Source of the DNA: UBA6168 sp041741095
GTDB taxonomy: Bacteria > Bacteroidota > Bacteroidia > Chitinophagales > Saprospiraceae
Reading direction: 5' to 3'
DNA length: 64,000 bases
Assembly: GCA_041741095.1 (NCBI GenBank)
Contig: JBGSKQ010000111.1
Span: forward strand, 1 to 64,000
Below, piece by piece: positions 48,278-56,106 of this stretch. Every line of letters begins with the position of its first letter. Positions within the stretch are counted from its first letter, which is position 1. The notes under the pieces were generated by a model. The model saw only the letters and a list, made by a program, of their open reading frames with translations. It searched no databases and was not told the origin of the DNA. The position numbers were made by a program, and so were the translations under genes.

Positions 48278-48330
48278 GCTTACCAAAGTATAGCAGTTAC
48301 CCAAAGGTAAGCACTTACCTTTTGGTAAGC
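48278..48330. promoter_or_regulatory. Operator region shared by doxX-like and hxlR-type genes
   Basis: Repeated GCTTACC / GGTAAGC half-sites: GCTTACC at 48278, GGTAAGC at 48306, and CTTACC-TTTT-GGTAAG at 48314-48329. The set lies between the divergent genes, upstream of the doxX-like -7 box, where a repressor could act on both. Confidence 0.65.
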
Positions 48331-48345
48331 GACCAAGCCTTCGAC

Positions 48346-48726
48346 ATGAAAAAAGACATTGAACATTCACAGTGCCAAAGCGCCCTGCGGGACATCAAGG
48401 ACGCACTCGATGCCCTTGGCGGCAAATGGAAGCTCCAAATCCTCATTGCCATGTTTTCGGGCCACCGACGCTTCCGGGAAATCGAACGGAACATCCCCAA
48501 ATTAACTTCCAAGGTCTTGGCCAAGGAGCTTAAAGATTTGGAAGAGCACAAGCTGATCAAAAGGACGGTGTACGACGGCACACCAGTACTAGTGGAATAT
48601 ACCCCTACCGAATATGCCCACAACTTGCAGGAAGTGCTGCAAGTGCTGCAGCGATGGGGTCAAAACCACCGCAGCATCATTATGGGAAAAGTGCCCAGTC
48701 CTGAACCAGTGGACCTGCATATATGA
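48346..48726 (+). CDS. HxlR family transcriptional regulator
   Basis: A 126-residue winged helix-turn-helix protein of the HxlR type. The signature ALDALGGKWKLQILIAMFSGHRRFREIER (core: LGGKWKLQILIA) is at residues about 23-52, then KVLAKELKDLEEHKLIKRTVY and a VEYTPTEYAHNL wing. It has no Cys in the sensing positions I can point to besides Cys near 10. It is divergent from the doxX-like gene and probably represses it and itself. The ATG at 48346 is preferred over a TTG at 48322, which lies in the operator. Confidence 0.92.
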   Translation: MKKDIEHSQCQSALRDIKDALDALGGKWKLQILIAMFSGHRRFREIERNIPKLTSKVLAKELKDLEEHKLIKRTVYDGTPVLVEYTPTEYAHNLQEVLQVLQRWGQNHRSIIMGKVPSPEPVDLHI

Positions 48727-48825
48727 ACATCTTCGCCCGCCCGCCTTTTTATTTTTCAATCCCATTCATATATTCCTGAAATTGGAAGATTAGCATATAA
48801 ATGCCCGATCCTCAACGACTTGGCT

Positions 48826-48857
48826 CAATTTCGCAATTTCCCAATTTCATTAATTTC
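48826..48857 (+). repeat. CAATTTCN octamer array before the class V aminotransferase gene
   Basis: Three units CAATTTCG, CAATTTCC, CAATTTCA and a variant TTAATTTC, ending 13 nt before the ATG at 48871. Confidence 0.75.
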
Positions 48858-48870
48858 TACATATACCTCC

Positions 48871-50166
48871 ATGATGAAAAAGGCACGAAGGGATTTCCTC
48901 AAAATATCGGGTATGGCGGCTTTGGCCGGGGTAGGCGGTGGCCTTTTTTCCTGTAAAAACAACAATGCGGAGGGCCGGGAACATGCCTTGGCCGGGGTAG
49001 GCGGGGGTGGGGTGACCTGGGCGAACGTCCGCAAGAGCTTTTCGCTCAACCCCGATTTGATCCACATGTCCTGCCTGCTACTGGCCTCGCACCCACGGCC
49101 TGTGCAGGAGGCCATCGAGCGCTACCGCAAGGGTCTGGACGACAACCCAGTGGACTATTTGCACGAGCAGTACTCCGATTTGCCCATTGCCCTGCGCAAC
49201 GAGGCGGCGGCCTACATGAACGTGCAGCCCGATGAAATTGCCGTCACCGACTCTACCACGATGGGTACTGCACTGTTGATGAACGGGCTGCACATCCGTC
49301 CAGGCCAGGAAATGCTCTCCGCCACCCACGACTATCCGGCCACGCACCGGGCCATCGAATACGCCACTGCCAAAAACGGCGCTTCCTTCCGCACCTTTTC
49401 CTTGTACGACGATATTTTTACCGTGACAGCGGACGAAATGGTGGACAAGTTCATCGAGGCCATCAGGCCGGAAACCCGCCTCGTGACTGGCACCTGGGTA
49501 CACTCTTCCACGGGCCTGAAAATCCCCGTGAAGCAAATGGCCCAGCGCCTGCAAACGCTGAACGAAGGCCGCAGCCCCGAAGACAGGGTGCTGTTCTTCG
49601 TGGACGGCGTACACGGCTTCGGGGTGGAAAACGAGACCGTTGGCGACCTGGGCTGCGATTTTTTCTCCGCAGGCACCCACAAATGGCTCTTTGGCCCCCG
49701 TGGCACCGGCCTCTTTTGGGGCCGCACCGACGTACACGGGCAGGTATCGCCCACCATTCCCAGTTTTACCCGTACTGCTGGTTGGGGCGGCCTGATGAGC
49801 CCCGGCGGCTTCAAGCCCTTTGAGCACCAATGGGCCGTCATCGAGGCATTCCGCTTTCACCGGAAACTCGGCCCCAAAAGCGTAGCGCAGCACATCCACC
49901 AACTGGCCCGCCAGCTCAAGGAAGGGCTTTCCAAAATGGACAATGTAGTGCTTTACACCCCGCTGGACGAAGATCTGTCTGCCGGCATCGTTTGCTTCGA
50001 CATCAGGGGCCTAAGCCCTCCGTCAGTCGTGCAGCAATTGGCCCAGCAAGGCATCGTCGCCAGTACCACGCCCTATTCGACTTCCTACGCCCGCCTCACG
50101 CCGGGGGTGTACAATACCAGCGAAGAGGTCGAGACTGTTTTGAGGGCAGTACGGGGGGTGAGTTAG
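48871..50166 (+). CDS. Tat-exported class V aminotransferase-fold protein
   Basis: A 431-residue PLP enzyme of the class V aminotransferase fold (cysteine desulfurase / isopenicillin-N epimerase type). A Tat signal (RRDFLK at 5-10) is followed by a possible lipobox (GLFSC). The PLP Lys is in FFSAGTHKWLFGPRG near 270, with the cofactor Asp in FFVDGVHGFG. Residues near 12-47 contain a 22-codon spaced duplication (ALAGVGGG twice; direct repeat 48922-48938 and 48988-49004). Export of a PLP enzyme is uncommon but known in Bacteroidota. Reaction unknown. An adjacent ATG at 48874 is equally possible. Confidence 0.85.
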   Translation: MMKKARRDFLKISGMAALAGVGGGLFSCKNNNAEGREHALAGVGGGGVTWANVRKSFSLNPDLIHMSCLLLASHPRPVQEAIERYRKGLDDNPVDYLHEQYSDLPIALRNEAAAYMNVQPDEIAVTDSTTMGTALLMNGLHIRPGQEMLSATHDYPATHRAIEYATAKNGASFRTFSLYDDIFTVTADEMVDKFIEAIRPETRLVTGTWVHSSTGLKIPVKQMAQRLQTLNEGRSPEDRVLFFVDGVHGFGVENETVGDLGCDFFSAGTHKWLFGPRGTGLFWGRTDVHGQVSPTIPSFTRTAGWGGLMSPGGFKPFEHQWAVIEAFRFHRKLGPKSVAQHIHQLARQLKEGLSKMDNVVLYTPLDEDLSAGIVCFDIRGLSPPSVVQQLAQQGIVASTTPYSTSYARLTPGVYNTSEEVETVLRAVRGVS

Positions 50167-50201
50167 TCGGAATATCAGGCATTCTATCTCTTGACTTCTT
50201 T

Positions 50202-50363
50202 AGAAGCTGTTTGAATTTACCTCAATGGGCTAAAAAAGTGTCTTTTCCGCCCTGCGGCAAGCAAATTTTTCGGCAATAGCGATGCTATTCCCTCAAAATT
50301 TCCTTGCCGCAGAACAGAAAAACCACTCTTCTTTTCTCCATCAGGCAAATTCAAACTGCTTCT
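50202..50363. mobile_element. Foldback/MITE-like element, copy 2
   Basis: 162 bp. The terminal repeats (AGAAGCTGTTTGAATTT, 50202-50218, against 50347-50363) match except at one position, and the interior is a long imperfect palindrome (CTGCGGCAAG...CTTGCCGCAG, AATAGC...GCTATT). It shares length, AAAAAA-TCTTTTCCGCC block and centre with copy 1 at 44971. It lies between the convergent 3' ends of two genes. Confidence 0.75.
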
Positions 50364-50410
50364 TGGATTTTTTATGGGAGGCTTTGGCCTTGCACATCCC
50401 CAGCACACAT

Positions 50411-50444
50411 AAAAAAAACTGTCAGCACCTCCCGGTACTGACAG
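50411..50444 (-). terminator. Acyl-CoA dehydrogenase gene terminator
   Basis: CTGTCAG / CTGACAG stem (50419-50425 with 50438-50444), extended by ACC / GGT after one mismatch. On the minus strand it is followed by eight T. Located 37 bp after the stop codon. Confidence 0.85.
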
Positions 50445-50480
50445 TCCGCATGTCTGAATTCAATATTTTCAAAAAAAAAC

Positions 50481-52274
50481 TCAGAAGCAATACCCGTTCG
50501 CCTCAATCAGCACCTCCGCCACTTGGCGGCGTGCATTTTTCACGTTCACGGGCGGGTATTTTGAAAAACGCTTCACGCCCATCAGGAAAGTTTTTAGCAG
50601 GTCGCCTTCGGCAAAGGAACTGAGGGCATCCGTTGCATTTTTGTTGAGGCGGGCGCTGGCGTCGGTAAAATATACCTTCAACATGGCCTCGTAGATTTCC
50701 TGGCTTTGTGGTTTGTTGGCCATGCCGCCCAGTTTTTCCACCCGCAGCAGCAGGCTTTCCGCCACAAAGGTGTCAATCAGCATATCGGCCACGTTCATCA
50801 CGATTTCTTGCTCTTCTTTGATGTCGAGTTGGCCGTCCATCTGCATTTTCACGGCAGCCCCGGCTGTCATTAGGATGATCTTTTTGAAATCCTTGAGGGC
50901 TTTTTTCTCCTCTGCATAGATACCGTCCAGGCTTTCAAAAGAAGGCATGGAGGCCAGTTCTTTCTGTACCTCCCAGGCCGGGCCTACCATATCGAACCGG
51001 CCCTTCATCGCCCGTTTCAACAACTGCGAAACGGTGAGCAGGCGGTTGATTTCGTTGGTGCCTTCGTAGATGCGGTTGATGCGGGCGTCTCGGTAGGCAC
51101 GGGCAGCGGGGTACTCTTCGGAGAAGCCGTAGCCGCCATACACCTGCACGAATTCGTCCACCACATAGTCTGTCACTTCCGAGCCGAACACTTTGATGAT
51201 GGCGCATTCGATGGCGTATTCTTCGGCGGCCTCCAGGGTGGCATTGGCATAGGTAGCGCCCTGATCTTCGAGCGCCGTTTTCATATCTTGCAGCAGGTCG
51301 GACACTCGGTAGCAGGTGCTTTCCAGGGCGAAAGTACGGATGGCCTGCTCGGCCAATTTATATTTTATCGCTCCGAAATTGGAGATGGCTTGGTCGAATT
51401 GCCTGCGCTCGTTGGCATACTGGATGCTGCGGGAGATGGCGGTTTTGCAGGCTCCCATGCACATGACGCCAAGTTTGAAACGGCCAATGTTCAGGGCATT
51501 GAAGGCGATGAGGTGGCCTTTGCCGATTTCGCCGAGCACGTTGCCTACTGGCACTTTTACATTTTCAAAAAATACCTGACGGGTGGAGGACCCTTTGATG
51601 CCAAGTTTGTGCTCTTCGGCGCCGAGGGAAATGCCCGGCGTGTCCCGCTCAACGATGAAGCCCGTGAATTTTTCGCCACCGATTTTTGCAAAAACAATAA
51701 ACATATCGGCAAAGCCCGCATTGGAAATCCACATTTTCTGGCCGTTAATGAGGTAATGCTGCCCGCCAGAGGCGGGGTCAAGGTCGGCACGGGTCTTGGC
51801 GGCCAAGGCATCGGAGCCAGAGCCGGGTTCGGTAAGGCAGTAGGCTGCTTTCCATTCTCCGGTGCAGAGCTTTGGCAGGTATTTTTGCTTCAGTTCCTCC
51901 GTGCCAAAATAGAGGATGGGCAACATGCCAATGCCTGTGTGCGCCGCAATAGTGGTTGAAAAACCGCCCCCGAAAGAGCCAAGATCTTCACTGATAAAGG
52001 TGTTGGTATTGGTGTCGAGCGGCATGCCGCCATAAGCTTCGGGGATGTGGCAGCCGAGCAGGCCGAGTTCCCCGGCCTTGTCCATCAGCTCCACTTGGTG
52101 TTCGAGCTTAAATGGTTTTTCGCCTGCTTCATGGCCAAAGGCTTGTACCATTTGGCGCATCATTTTTTGATCTTCGTTGATGTCTTCGGGTATGAAAATG
52201 TCTTCGGCAGCAGATTCTTTTATGATGAACTCGCCGCCTTTCAGGACTTCGGATTTGACCAGTGTATCTTCCAT
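50481..52274 (-). CDS. Acyl-CoA dehydrogenase
   Basis: A 597-residue flavoenzyme of the acyl-CoA dehydrogenase family, longer than the usual 380-residue type because of a C-terminal helical domain (about 430-597), as in FadE/ACADVL-like enzymes. FAD- and substrate-binding motifs: AAYCLTEPGSGSDA near 150-165, the KMWISNAGFADM segment, RQVFFENVKVP, and IYEGTNEINR near 400-410 with the candidate catalytic Glu. It oxidises an acyl-CoA to the enoyl-CoA in beta-oxidation; chain length is not certain. The ATG at 52274 follows a good -7 box; two copies of an inverted-repeat operator flank the promoter. Confidence 0.93.
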   Translation of the reverse strand: MEDTLVKSEVLKGGEFIIKESAAEDIFIPEDINEDQKMMRQMVQAFGHEAGEKPFKLEHQVELMDKAGELGLLGCHIPEAYGGMPLDTNTNTFISEDLGSFGGGFSTTIAAHTGIGMLPILYFGTEELKQKYLPKLCTGEWKAAYCLTEPGSGSDALAAKTRADLDPASGGQHYLINGQKMWISNAGFADMFIVFAKIGGEKFTGFIVERDTPGISLGAEEHKLGIKGSSTRQVFFENVKVPVGNVLGEIGKGHLIAFNALNIGRFKLGVMCMGACKTAISRSIQYANERRQFDQAISNFGAIKYKLAEQAIRTFALESTCYRVSDLLQDMKTALEDQGATYANATLEAAEEYAIECAIIKVFGSEVTDYVVDEFVQVYGGYGFSEEYPAARAYRDARINRIYEGTNEINRLLTVSQLLKRAMKGRFDMVGPAWEVQKELASMPSFESLDGIYAEEKKALKDFKKIILMTAGAAVKMQMDGQLDIKEEQEIVMNVADMLIDTFVAESLLLRVEKLGGMANKPQSQEIYEAMLKVYFTDASARLNKNATDALSSFAEGDLLKTFLMGVKRFSKYPPVNVKNARRQVAEVLIEANGYCF

Positions 52275-52296
52275 AATAGTAATTGGTTGGTTATTT

Positions 52297-52375
52297 AGCG
52301 AATTTTCGCTGCAAAAATAAGCAGACGTTTTGGTCAAAGCAAATTTAACGGCAAATTGATTTGCGAATTTTCGCT
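52297..52375 (-). promoter_or_regulatory. Acyl-CoA dehydrogenase promoter with two operator copies
   Basis: The -7 box TATTTTTG (minus strand, 52319-52312) lies 37 nt before the ATG. The sequence GCGAATTTTCGCT occurs at 52298-52310, just downstream of the -7 box, and again at 52363-52375, about 44 bp upstream of it. Each holds inverted GCGAA / TTCGC half-sites. The placement suggests repression by a regulator of the TetR or FadR kind, family not identifiable from the site. Confidence 0.65.
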
Positions 52376-52402
52376 AAAAAGGAGTAATTTCCTGTCACCT
52401 TT

Positions 52403-52765
52403 TTAACCAACCACTTTCATGCCTACAAAAAGCGAAGCCAGGCAGACCACCAAGCTCAAAAAAATATTGGCCGTCGCTTTGAAAAGCTCGCCCGCTAGCA
52501 ACAACTGGAATGTTTCATTGGTGAAAGTAGAAAAGGTACTGAAGCCGCCGCAAAAACCCGCCATGAAGAAAACGGCCATCGGCCCAGTGATGCGTTCCTT
52601 CATGCTGAGCGCCACCAAGGCGCCCAGCACGAAACAGCTTGCCACATTGGCCGCAAAGGTGGCCCAGGGAAACTGGAAACGATAGCCCGCCAATAAATGG
52701 CCAATGCCAAAGCGGCAAATACTGCCCAGGCCGCCGCCGATGAAAACCAGGAGATAGTTGTACAT
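52403..52765 (-). CDS. crcB: CrcB/Fluc fluoride channel
   Basis: A 120-residue membrane protein with four helices that exports fluoride as a dual-topology dimer. Motifs: GGGLGSICRFGIG near 10-22, the second-helix ATFAANVASCFVLG with the pore Asn, and GFCGGFSTFSTFTNE near 75-90, the conserved Phe-box region. Length is normal. The ORF could extend to 52861, but the extension is encoded by a 9-nt tandem repeat, and the ATG at 52765 gives the family's usual start. No fluoride riboswitch pattern is visible upstream. Confidence 0.92.
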   Translation of the reverse strand: MYNYLLVFIGGGLGSICRFGIGHLLAGYRFQFPWATFAANVASCFVLGALVALSMKERITGPMAVFFMAGFCGGFSTFSTFTNETFQLLLAGELFKATANIFLSLVVCLASLFVGMKVVG

Positions 52766-52795
52766 TGTTCTTACTGCTCTTGAGCCGTTAAAATT

Positions 52796-52831
52796 CTCAT
52801 CCCTCTCATCCCTCTCACTCCTCTCATCCCT
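52796..52831. repeat. CTCATCCCT 9-mer tandem array upstream of crcB
   Basis: Four 9-nt units (CTCATCCCT, CTCATCCCT, CTCACTCCT, CTCATCCCT), about 30 bp upstream of the crcB start on the opposite side from uvrA. Confidence 0.8.
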
Positions 52832-52917
52832 CTGCAAACCACAGCCAAATGTATGATCCACTGCCCGGATTTCACAAAAGCGAATTGTATCCTGTCAATT
52901 TATTTTCTACAAACCCC

Positions 52918-52925
52918 TACCTTCG
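52918..52925 (+). promoter_or_regulatory. Possible uvrA promoter -7 box
   Basis: TACCTTCG is one base away from TAnnTTTG. The ATG at 53012 lies 86 nt downstream. A weak match. Confidence 0.35.
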
Positions 52926-53011
52926 CAACCCGCCCAGCATACAGTTAAATAAACCATCCTCCGCCCCATCCGTTCAGCGGAAGGTAAACCCGCATCAGGA
53001 GCAAACACAAC

Positions 53012-55969
53012 ATGACAAAAAAGTCAAAAAACGGTCTTTCCAGTCCTCAATCAACAGTTTTGAGCGAAGCGAAAATCCCGAACCCGCTTCGGGACCGCAG
53101 TCCGCAGTCCGCAGATTCGAGCATAGCGAGAATCCCACAGTCACTAGTCAATGAAGAGGTAATTGAAGTCATTGGGGCACGGGAGCACAACCTCAAGGAC
53201 ATCAACGTGCGCATTCCCCGCAACAAAATGGTGGTCATCACGGGCATCAGCGGCAGCGGCAAGTCGTCGCTGGCGTTCGACACCATTTACGCCGAGGGGC
53301 AGCGCCGCTACATGGAGACTTTCAACGCCTATGCCCGCCAGTTTTTGGGTGAAATGGAGCGGCCCGACGTGGAGCAAATCACTGGCCTCAGCCCCGTTAT
53401 TTCCATTGAACAAAAAACGACGGGCAGGAACCCTCGCTCTACCGTTGGCACCATCACCGAGGTGTACGACTTTATGCGCTTGTTGTTTGCCCGTACCGGC
53501 GAAGCCTATTCGTATGTCACTGGCCAAAAAATGGTGCGTTACAACGAGGAGCAGATGATGGAGGAGATCATGGGGCAGTTTGACCAAAAAAAAGTGCTGC
53601 TGCTGGCACCGCTCATCCGGGGGCGAAAGGGCCATTACCGGGAATTGTTTGACCAAATGCGCAAACAGGGTTATACCAAAATGAGGATTGACGGCGAGGT
53701 GGTGGACATCAAGCCAGAAATGCAGCTCGACCGCTACAAAGTCCACGATATTGAGTTGGTGGTGGACAAACTGACGGTTTCGCCGGAGCGCCACGATCGC
53801 ATCGCCACCTCCATGCAGACGGCGCTCAAAATGGGCAACGGACTGATCATGGTGTTGGACATTGACAGCGAAGAGGTGAAAGCTTTTAGCAAGCACCTGA
53901 TGGATGCGGAATCAGGTGTTAGTTACGAGGAGCCATCGCCCAATGCCTTTTCTTTCAATTCACCCTACGGCTACTGTCCCAGTTGCAAGGGGCTTGGCGA
54001 AATCAACGCCGTGGACATGGCCAAGGTCATCCCCGATCCCAATAAAAGCATCAACGAGGAAGGCATCGCCCCGTTCGGGGAAGTACGGGATACGCTGACT
54101 TTCAAGCAGTTGCAGGCCATTGCCAAAAAATACAAGTTCACTTTTGCCACACCAGTGAAAGACATCCCGGAAGAGGCACTGAACCTCATCCTGCATGGTG
54201 GCGACAAATCATCGAAGACGACCGCCAGCAGTAGTGTTCAAAGTGAATATGTTTACGATCTCGCCACAGAGGGCCTTGTCAACATGCTCAAGCGCTGGTT
54301 TGAGGACACCACGAGCGAAAAAATCCGCCAGTGGGCCGAGGATTTTATGACGGTGGATGTTTGTCCCGACTGCCAGGGGCAGCGGCTGCGCAAGGAGAGC
54401 CTCCATTTTAAAATACACGAAAAAAACATAGCCGAACTCAGCGAAATGGACTTGGGAGCACTCCAAACCTGGATGGACAACCTTGACCAGCACCTTACCC
54501 AGCGCCAACTGACCATCGGGCGGGATGTTTTGAAAGAAATCCGCCTGCGAATTGGTTTTCTCATGCGGGTTGGGTTGGATTATTTGACGCTCAACCGCAC
54601 CGCCAGGACGCTTTCCGGCGGCGAAAGCCAGCGCATCAGGCTCGCAACGCAAATCGGTTCGCAACTGACGGGTATTACCTACATCCTCGACGAGCCTAGT
54701 ATCGGCCTGCACCAGCGGGACAACCACCGCCTGATCGAAGCCTTGAAAGAATTGGCGGAAATTGGCAATACCGTACTTGTGGTAGAGCATGACAAAGAAA
54801 TCATGTTGGCTGCCGACTACCTCATTGACCTGGGGCCGGGGGCCGGGAAACATGGCGGCGAATTGGTGGGCGAAGGTGTGCCAGAAACCTTTGTGGACAG
54901 GGAAACGCTCACTGCGGATTACCTGAACGGCCGCAAGAAAATCGAAGTGCCAAAAAAGCGGCGCAAAGGCAATGACCACTTTCTTGAACTGCTCAACGCC
55001 TCTGGCCACAACCTGCAAAATGTGGATTTGAAAATACCGCTCGGTACTTTTACCTGCATTACAGGCGTGAGCGGCAGCGGCAAAAGTTCGCTCATCAACG
55101 AGACGCTGTACCCCATCCTGCGGCAGCATTTTTATAAAAGCCTACAACGGCCATTGCCATATAGCGAAACGAAAGGCTTGGAACATTTGGACAAGGTAAT
55201 CGAGATTGACCAGTCTCCCATTGGCCGTACGCCCCGCTCCAACCCGGCCACCTATACCAATGTTTTTACTGAAATCAGAAACCTTTTCTCCAATCTGCCG
55301 GAGGCCAAAATCAGGGGCTACAAGGCGGGCCGTTTTTCCTTCAACGTGAAAGGCGGGCGCTGTGAAACCTGCCAGGGCAGCGGCCAGCGGGTCATCGAAA
55401 TGAATTTTCTGCCCGATGTATATGTGGAGTGCGAAACCTGCCTGGGCCGCCGCTACAACCGGGAGACCCTGGAGGTTTTGTACAAAGGAAAAAGCATCAA
55501 TGACGTGCTAAACATGACGGTGGAGGAAGCCAGCGCATTTTTCGAGCCAGTGCCAAAAATCCACCGCAAACTGAAAACCCTGAACGATGTCGGCCTTGGC
55601 TACATCACCCTTGGCCAACAAGCTACCACCCTCAGCGGCGGCGAGGCCCAGCGGGTAAAACTCTCCGAAGAACTTTCCAAACGGGACACTGGCAATACCA
55701 TGTACATCCTTGACGAACCCACTACCGGCCTGCATTTCGAGGACATCCGCCACCTGCTGCGGGTGCTGAACAAGCTTGCCGACAAGGGCAACACCGTCCT
55801 CGTCATCGAACACAACCTGGACATCGTAAAAACAGCCGACTGGATCATTGACCTGGGCCCTGACGGCGGCAGGCGTGGCGGGCAAATCATTTGCGAGGGA
55901 ACGCCGGAGGAAGTGGCGAAGGTGAAAGGTAGCTTTACGGGCTTTTTCCTGAAGGAGGAATTAAAGTGA
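53012..55969 (+). CDS. uvrA: Excinuclease ABC subunit A
   Basis: A 985-residue DNA-damage-recognition ATPase of nucleotide excision repair. Two ABC cassettes: Walker A GISGSGKSS near 80 and GVSGSGKSS near 690; LSGGESQRIRLA and LSGGEAQRVKLS signatures; both zinc modules (CPSC / CPDC and CETC / CETC). The usual start, just before GAREHNL, is absent: the only in-frame ATG is at 53012, and the extra 46 residues (SSPQST, RSPQSADSS, ARIPQS) are encoded by a CAGTCCN and GAGCGAAGC repeat. So the repeat appears to be translated as the N-terminal tail. A rare non-ATG start closer to NEEVIEVIGA is possible. Confidence 0.95.
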   Translation: MTKKSKNGLSSPQSTVLSEAKIPNPLRDRSPQSADSSIARIPQSLVNEEVIEVIGAREHNLKDINVRIPRNKMVVITGISGSGKSSLAFDTIYAEGQRRYMETFNAYARQFLGEMERPDVEQITGLSPVISIEQKTTGRNPRSTVGTITEVYDFMRLLFARTGEAYSYVTGQKMVRYNEEQMMEEIMGQFDQKKVLLLAPLIRGRKGHYRELFDQMRKQGYTKMRIDGEVVDIKPEMQLDRYKVHDIELVVDKLTVSPERHDRIATSMQTALKMGNGLIMVLDIDSEEVKAFSKHLMDAESGVSYEEPSPNAFSFNSPYGYCPSCKGLGEINAVDMAKVIPDPNKSINEEGIAPFGEVRDTLTFKQLQAIAKKYKFTFATPVKDIPEEALNLILHGGDKSSKTTASSSVQSEYVYDLATEGLVNMLKRWFEDTTSEKIRQWAEDFMTVDVCPDCQGQRLRKESLHFKIHEKNIAELSEMDLGALQTWMDNLDQHLTQRQLTIGRDVLKEIRLRIGFLMRVGLDYLTLNRTARTLSGGESQRIRLATQIGSQLTGITYILDEPSIGLHQRDNHRLIEALKELAEIGNTVLVVEHDKEIMLAADYLIDLGPGAGKHGGELVGEGVPETFVDRETLTADYLNGRKKIEVPKKRRKGNDHFLELLNASGHNLQNVDLKIPLGTFTCITGVSGSGKSSLINETLYPILRQHFYKSLQRPLPYSETKGLEHLDKVIEIDQSPIGRTPRSNPATYTNVFTEIRNLFSNLPEAKIRGYKAGRFSFNVKGGRCETCQGSGQRVIEMNFLPDVYVECETCLGRRYNRETLEVLYKGKSINDVLNMTVEEASAFFEPVPKIHRKLKTLNDVGLGYITLGQQATTLSGGEAQRVKLSEELSKRDTGNTMYILDEPTTGLHFEDIRHLLRVLNKLADKGNTVLVIEHNLDIVKTADWIIDLGPDGGRRGGQIICEGTPEEVAKVKGSFTGFFLKEELK
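53041..53147 (+). repeat. CAGTCCN and GAGCGAAGC repeat at the uvrA 5' end
   Basis: CAGTCCT, TTGAGCGAAGCGAAAATCCC, GAACCCGCTTCGGGAC, then CAGTCCG units and a second partial module (TTCGAGCATAGCGAGAATCCC). It reads through the first 46 codons of uvrA without a stop. Confidence 0.85.
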
Positions 55970-56030
55970 CAGAATGACTCCAAATTTCCCTAAAACAGTT
56001 TCTAAACATTCGGCGGATAAAAAAGCCCAT

Positions 56031-56038
56031 TATCTTTG
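56031..56038 (+). promoter_or_regulatory. Promoter -7 box of the FMN-barrel gene
   Basis: TATCTTTG fits TAnnTTTG, 68 nt before the ATG at 56107. Confidence 0.5.
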
Positions 56039-56106
56039 CCCAACTGCTAACAATGGAAAGGGTACTGAAAGGATAAGGATTTTCAAACAACTCAATCATC
56101 CGGCTT

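Noticed and set aside
50282..50623. 113-codon ORF on the plus strand
   Set aside because: Runs through the second foldback element, a terminator and the antisense 3' end of the acyl-CoA dehydrogenase gene.
52849..53154. 101-codon ORF upstream of and overlapping uvrA
   Set aside because: It reads the repeat in another frame and ends inside uvrA; the peptide is the same as the repeat-encoded one in the TonB receptor.
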